Part shown: positions 31,240 to 64,000 of the stretch, piece by piece | How the letters are laid out: every line of letters starts with the position of its first letter | Numbering within the stretch: position 1 is the stretch's first letter | Position numbers and translations under genes: made by a program | Source of the DNA: Hemicordylus capensis | Taxonomy: Eukaryota; Chordata; Lepidosauria; Squamata; Cordylidae | Direction: 5' to 3' | Assembly (NCBI RefSeq): GCF_027244095.1 | Contig: NC_069659.1 | Span: 346,138,250-346,202,249 of the forward strand | DNA length: 64,000 nucleotides | The notes under the pieces: generated by a model | Told to the model about the DNA's origin: nothing | Databases searched by the model: none | The model's input: only the letters and a program-made list of their open reading frames with translations

Positions 31240-33372
31240 TCCTTTTACTGAAACATGTCCATCTTCACGGCAATTGATACTGAACATATTCTTGTTCCTG
31301 AACTAGGCTTTTCCAGGGTAGAGGCTAAAGAACTGAGTCAGATAGAAGTGACAAGAGATGATGTTCTAAACTGTCTGGAAAAACTAAAAACTAACAAATC
31401 GCCAGGGCCAGATGGCATCCATCCAAGAGTCCTCAAAGAACTCAAATGTGAAATTGCTGACCTCCTTGCTAAAATATATAACTTATCCCTGAAATCAGGC
31501 TCTGTACCAGAGGACTGGAAAGTAGCAAATGTAACATTGATTTTAATTTATTCATAAATGATCTAGAAGTAGGGGGTAAGCAGCGAGGTGGCCAAATTTG
31601 CAGATGATACCAAACTCTTTTGGGTAGTGAAATCCAAAACGGATTGTGAGGAGCTCCAAAAGGATCTCTCCAAACTGGTTGAGTGGGCGACAAAGAGGCA
31701 AATGCAGTTCAATGTCGGCAAGTGTAAAGTGTAACATTGGGACAAAGAACCCCAGCTTCAAGTATATGCTGATGGGATCTGAGCTGTTGGTGACTGACCA
31801 GGAGAGGGAACTTGGGGTCGTGGTGGACAGCTCACTGAAAGGGTCGACTCAATGTGCAGCAGCTGTGAAAAAGGCCAATTCCATGCAAGAGATCATTAGG
31901 AAGGGGTGACAGTTCTGGTCACATCGTAAAAAAGGACATTGTAGTAGGGGTGTGTCCGAACCGGTCTGGAGGCCATTCTAAAGGCCTCCAAACTGTCCGG
32001 ACCGGTTCGGACCTGGCCGGTCCGGGTCCGGGTGGGGGGTCTTCCTTTAAGGGCAGGGAGGGCTTACTTACCCCTCCCGCCTCTTTGCCCCATCCAGCGC
32101 CCGTATTTTACTGTGTAATTGGGGCGCTGGAAACCCGCCGCCCCCCCCCCGCGAGCGGATTAGGGCCAAAAGTAAACTACTGCCGCCGTCGCCCGCTCTC
32201 CCTCCCTCCCAGCCGCCCGCCCGAGTCCTCACCACATGTTTTTCCAAAAAAGAGAGGAGCTCGCGAACAGAGCTCCTCTCTTGGCAAAGTCTCGGCTCCA
32301 ACTGGGGCCTTGGGTGCGCGCGCGCCGCAAAGGACGACTGGGAGTTCCGCCGGAGGCCCGGTCTACCCGGCCTCTTCCCCTGCTGGCGGGTAGCCAGGCC
32401 TCCGGCGGAACTCCCAGTCGTCCTTTGCGGCGCGTGCGCGCCCAAGGCCCCAGTTGGAGCCGAGACTTTGCCAAGAGAGGAGCTCTGTTCGCGAGCTCCT
32501 CTCTTTTTTGGAAAAACATGTGGTGAGGAATCGGGCAGGCGGCTGGGAGGGAGGGAGAGCAGGCGACGGCGGCAATAGTTTACTTTTGGCCCTAATCCGC
32601 TCGTGGGAGGGGGGGCGGCGGGGGCAGCTGGTTTCCAGCGCCCCAATTACACAGTAAAATACGGGCGCTGGAGGGGGCAAAGAGGCGGGAGGGGTAAGTA
32701 AGCCCTCCCCGCCCTAAAAGAAAGGCCCCCCTTTGGTGCCGGTCCGGACTGCTCCGGACCAGGCACATCCCTACATTGTAGAACTGGAAAAGGTGCAGAA
32801 GAGGGCAACCAAGATTATCAGGGGCCTAGAGCACCTTTCTTATGAAGCAAGGCTACAACACCTGGGGCTATTTAGTTTAGAAAAAAGACGACTGCGGGGA
32901 GACATGATAGAGGTCTATCAAATCATGCATGGAGTGGATAAAGTGGATAGAGAGAAATTTCCCCTCTCACATAACACTAGAACCAGGGGTCATCCCATGA
33001 AACTGATTGCCAGGAAATCTAGGACCAACAAATGGAAGTACTTTTTCACACAACGCATAATCAACTTGTGGGAATTCTCTGCCACAAGATGTGGTGACAG
33101 CCAACAACCTGGATGACTTTAAGAGGGGTTTGGATAACTTCATGGAGGAGAAGTCTATCAACGGTTATTAGTCGGAGGGCTATAGGCCACCTCCAGCCTC
33201 AAAGGCAGGCCTCTGAGTACCAGTTGCAGGGGAGTAACAGCAGGAGGGAAGGCATGCCCTCAACTCCTGCCTGTAGGCTTCCAGCGGCATCTGGTGGGCC
33301 ACTGTGTGAAACAGGATGCTGGACTAGATGGGCCTTGGGCCTGATCCAGCAAGGCTGTTCTTATATTCTTAA
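31240..33372 (+). mobile_element. CR1-type LINE, internally deleted and split by a hAT element
   Basis: Codes reverse-transcriptase pieces KLKTNKSPGPDGIHPRVLKE and GSVPEDWKVANVTLI, then after an internal deletion the catalytic FADDTKLFWVVKS, QFNVGKCKV and ELGVVVDSSLKGSTQCAAAV. After the 829-bp insertion at 31945-32773 it resumes with ELEKVQKRATKIIRGLEHLS, GLFSLEKRRLRGDMIEVYQI and a 3' UTR ending GATGGGCCTTGGGCCTGATC and TTCTTATATTC. The endonuclease part is absent. It is inactive. Confidence 0.88.
31945..32773. mobile_element. 829-bp palindromic hAT-type foldback element
   Basis: Begins TAGGGGTGTGTCCGAACC and ends GGACCAGGCACATCCCTA, with perfect 8-bp duplications CATTGTAG at 31937-31944 and 32774-32781, the hAT signature. 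Nearly the whole body is one inverted repeat: about 32030-32365 is the reverse complement of about 32390-32725, with only scattered differences, around a short spacer near 32378. Markers of the arms are CACATGTTTTTCCAAAAAAG and CGGCGGAACTCCCAGTCGTC. GC-rich and CpG-rich, it would act as a small CpG island. No transposase. It interrupts a CR1 LINE. Confidence 0.88.
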
Positions 33373-33399
33373 ACACATACAGTTAATTTGAATCCTAGT

Positions 33400-33975
33400 A
33401 AATTTGAACCTGAGAAAGATCTGCTTCTCTTGGGCATGATGACATTTTGGAATTGATATGAATTGAGTGTTAACAATACAAATATTTTTAAATCTTTTCT
33501 TTAGCATATTCCTGTGTAAAAAGCTGTGCATTCAGCTAATTTAAGTGCCAGGATTATGTATGCAAAATTTGGTGTTTGTAGGTCATCAGGAAGTATGACT
33601 TTATTTTGCACCCACCCACCCAGTTCTTCAAAATATATAACAGATTCCATTTTTCATTAACACAGCAGAGTCAAAATGGCTTTGGAATTAAAATGTTCAA
33701 CCCAGCTACTACAGATTTCAGTGGAGCTCTGTCAACTACTCGTCCCTGTGGTTCTGAGGAGCAATAATGGTTTTAATGTGAAATGCGGTGTATCAGCTAG
33801 TTGATATTAACTCGGAAGAGAAAAATGGCGTTTTAAAACCAATTTGTTACTTGCTGGTAGGAACTAGGACATCCGTATAGGCCTAAGAATTGGTGTGCAT
33901 TTCAGTCCAACCCCTAATTATGGACACATTTTGATCTAATTATAAGTTGTAATTGATTACTGGTTAAATAACCAC
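33400..33975. other. Intergenic sequence with nothing recognised
   Basis: AT-rich; no exon or assignable repeat. Confidence 0.45.
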
Positions 33976-33977
33976 CA

Positions 33978-34015
33978 CCGCTCTGGGCTCCTTGGAGGAA
34001 GAGCGGGATATAAAT

Positions 34016-34074
<59 letters not shown>
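33978..34074 (+). repeat. Sauria-type SINE 3' end with AAT microsatellite
   Basis: CTCTGGGCTCCTTGGAGGAA and AGCGGGATATAAATGTAATA form the 3' end, followed by an uninterrupted (AAT) run of about 57 bp. Only about 40 bp of SINE body is present. Confidence 0.75.
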
Positions 34075-34075
<1 letters not shown>

Positions 34076-34499
34076 TGGTCAAAGCTCACAGACCTTTAAA
34101 ACAACGAAAAAGTAAAAAGTCTAAGACAAGCTTTCTCTTCCTTTTCTCTTTCTAAGACAAGCTTTCTTGTCATGTTTCCTCTTCTACAACTACTTTCAAT
34201 TGGCTTATGACACCTTTCTTAGGGCTATAAGGTTGTAGGTCATAATCAAGGGTGTTCACTCGGTTTTCATCCCAGCTATGTTGCCTGACACAATATTCTT
34301 GACTGCTTCAAGGCATTGTTACCTAGATATCCTTCTCAGGGCAAGGTTGGCAGGCTTGTGATTTTAGTCATATATTATTTATTCATCACACCTCCATCCT
34401 GCTCTTCCTTCCAAACTATGCTTGGAAGGTTTTAGGTTAGGCAAACTGATAAATGAGCCGATCACTCCAGCCACTGCATCCACACTTTTATTGAATTTT

Positions 34500-34704
34500 A
34501 AGTTGCGTGTGTGACGGCCACTGTCACATGAGGGCCGCTGGGGAGAGTGCCACCAGCGCGGTATGGCAGCTGGGGGGCATGCTGCCCAAACAGGAAGCTG
34601 CAGGCGAGCGGTACAGGAGCAGGTATGGACCTGCTCTCCTCCTTTTAAAGGTGCGGGGATGTGCTATGAATCTCTCTTCAAATCGCGATTTGTGCACATC
34701 CCTA
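34500..34704. mobile_element. hAT-type element remnant, right end
   Basis: Ends GATTTGTGCACATCCCTA, the right terminus of the TAGGGATGTGCAC family, and shares the inner block TGGACCTGCTCTCCTCCTTT with the copy ending at 59036. The left end was not found. It lies just 3' of the MCCC1 transcript end. Confidence 0.6.
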
Positions 34705-34754
34705 ATATGAAGGCAGTTGGCCAAAGCTAAGCTGTGATGAAACAAATATCCAAC

Positions 34755-34866
34755 ACCAGGAGAAATAAAAGCATTTTATTAGCAATTATTTCAATGAATA
34801 AAGATGCTTTCTTAAAGAAAAAAGAATCAATGGCACCTTCATTCACTTCATTCATACTGGAGATCA
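34755..34866 (-). other. MCCC1: MCCC1 3' UTR
   Basis: Short 3' UTR inferred from the stop codon at 34867-34869 and the AATAAA at 34775-34780; cleavage is placed about 10-20 bases 3' of the signal. Confidence 0.6.
34775..34780 (-). terminator. MCCC1: MCCC1 polyadenylation signal
   Basis: The minus strand reads GCTAATAAAATGC, an AATAAA about 90 bases 3' of the stop codon. Confidence 0.6.
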
Positions 34867-63067
<28,201 letters not shown>

Positions 63068-63476
63068 CTGTAAGGAAATAAGCAGATCAACCCTTGGACT
63101 TGATTTCAGACACATACAGAACAGATAACTTTGGAACTCCATCCCAAAACAACTTTAGTGATGGCAAAAAGACTCATGCAACAGAATGTGTTGGATCTTG
63201 CCACAATTTATAGCCTACTCCAATGTATGGTTGATCGGAAACAAGTCCCACTGAATTTAATGAGGCTTGTTGAAATGTAAATGTGCACAGGACTACAGCC
63301 TTACATAAATGTTTGAATATTTGATGCCGGGGGTGGGAATGGGGGAGATTCAAACAGGCCTTAATTTGTCTCTGGCATATGATTCAGAATAAATCTACAT
63401 CTGCAGGAAACAGTGACAAAGCTAGAAATAATGGCACTGAACTTTTCCAGATGTGGAAATCTTTTACATTAATTAC

Positions 63477-63885
63477 TAGGGATGTGCATGGAACTGCCGG
63501 CAGGGAGGGTACTCTTAACCGCACCCCCACATTTCCCCGCCAGTGCTATCTTTAAATACGGTCCTGCGGGGTGGCAGGATACCTCCTTGCCGCCCCTGTG
63601 CACATCGGACTGGAAATGCCCGGTGCAAGTATGTGAGCATGCCATGCGCGTGCTGTGTACACCGGGCACTTCCGATCTGACATGCACCACGGCTGCAAGG
63701 AGGTACGATGCCGCCCGGAGGGACAGTTTTTAAAGGCATCGCCGGTGGGGGAAACATGGCAGGGGGTAAGAGCACCCTCCCTGCTCCTTAAAGGTACCCT
63801 CCGCCAAACCGGCTGAACCACCAGTCCTTCAAACTGGTTCAGAGGTCCATAACAGGGCTTCCAAACCGGTTCGTGCACATCCTTA
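63477..63885. mobile_element. hAT-type element (TAGGGATGTGCAC family)
   Basis: Starts TAGGGATGTGCATGGAACTG and ends GGTTCGTGCACATCCTTA; flanks TTAATTAC and TCAATTAC (8 bp, one difference). 409 bp, shares TGCTCCTTAAAGGTA with 44016-44629. In the intron 5' of exon 4. Confidence 0.85.
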
Positions 63886-64000
63886 TCAATTACTGCAAAT
63901 CTATTTTTTCACAGTCAAGCTGTCTCCATTTTTTTTTAAAGTTATTTTCATTTACAAATCATAAGACTTAGCCATACAAATTCTTCTGTGGAGCACATGT

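Noticed and set aside
32068-32680. Open frames of up to 190 codons on both strands with nearly identical translations
   Set aside because: They are the two arms of the hAT palindrome read in mirror image; GC-rich composition explains their length.
63070-64000. Search for the preceding MCCC1 exon
   Set aside because: No segment coding the preceding biotin carboxylase residues (KVLIANRGEIA region) was found; the remaining exons lie beyond the edge.

Overview
The window is vertebrate nuclear DNA and almost certainly comes from a squamate reptile, most likely a lizard. Two conserved host genes lie in tandem on the minus strand, in the DCUN1D1-MCCC1 order known from other vertebrates. Most of the remaining sequence is interspersed repeats of types familiar from squamates: Sauria-type SINEs, SINEs with a 5S-rRNA-like head, CR1-type and L2-type LINEs, many hAT foldback MITEs, Tigger-like elements and one DIRS-like retroelement.

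DCUN1D1 is complete. Its seven coding exons lie between 25482 and 7186, and all splice phases agree with a 259-residue protein, the length of the human protein. The ATG is the last codon of exon 1, inside a CpG island at about 24.8-25.95 kb that must contain the promoter. The 3' UTR runs left from 7185; its end is uncertain. Introns 1-6 carry Tigger, hAT, SINE and LINE copies.

From 26 to 34.7 kb is the intergenic region between the DCUN1D1 promoter and the 3' end of MCCC1. It holds a short array of diverged units of about 105-150 bp and a CR1 LINE split by an 829-bp, GC-rich, almost wholly palindromic hAT-type element with a perfect 8-bp target duplication.

MCCC1 is partial. Its last 16 coding exons lie between 63067 and 34867 and encode 632 residues in frame to the stop. 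They cover most of the biotin carboxylase, the linking BT region and the biotinyl domain with its AMKME motif. The first exons (roughly 90 residues) lie beyond the right edge. The last intron is about 8 kb because a DIRS-like retroelement (about 35.06-40.66 kb) sits in it, itself holding a CR1 that holds a SINE.

No bacterial-type systems, CRISPR arrays or functional RNA genes were seen. The most notable structures are the giant hAT palindrome, 5S/tRNA composite SINEs in opposed orientation, a Harbinger-like foldback split by a CR1, a Tigger copy resembling a mammalian family, the DIRS with inverted ends and an internal repeat of its end, and two long intronic hairpins in MCCC1.
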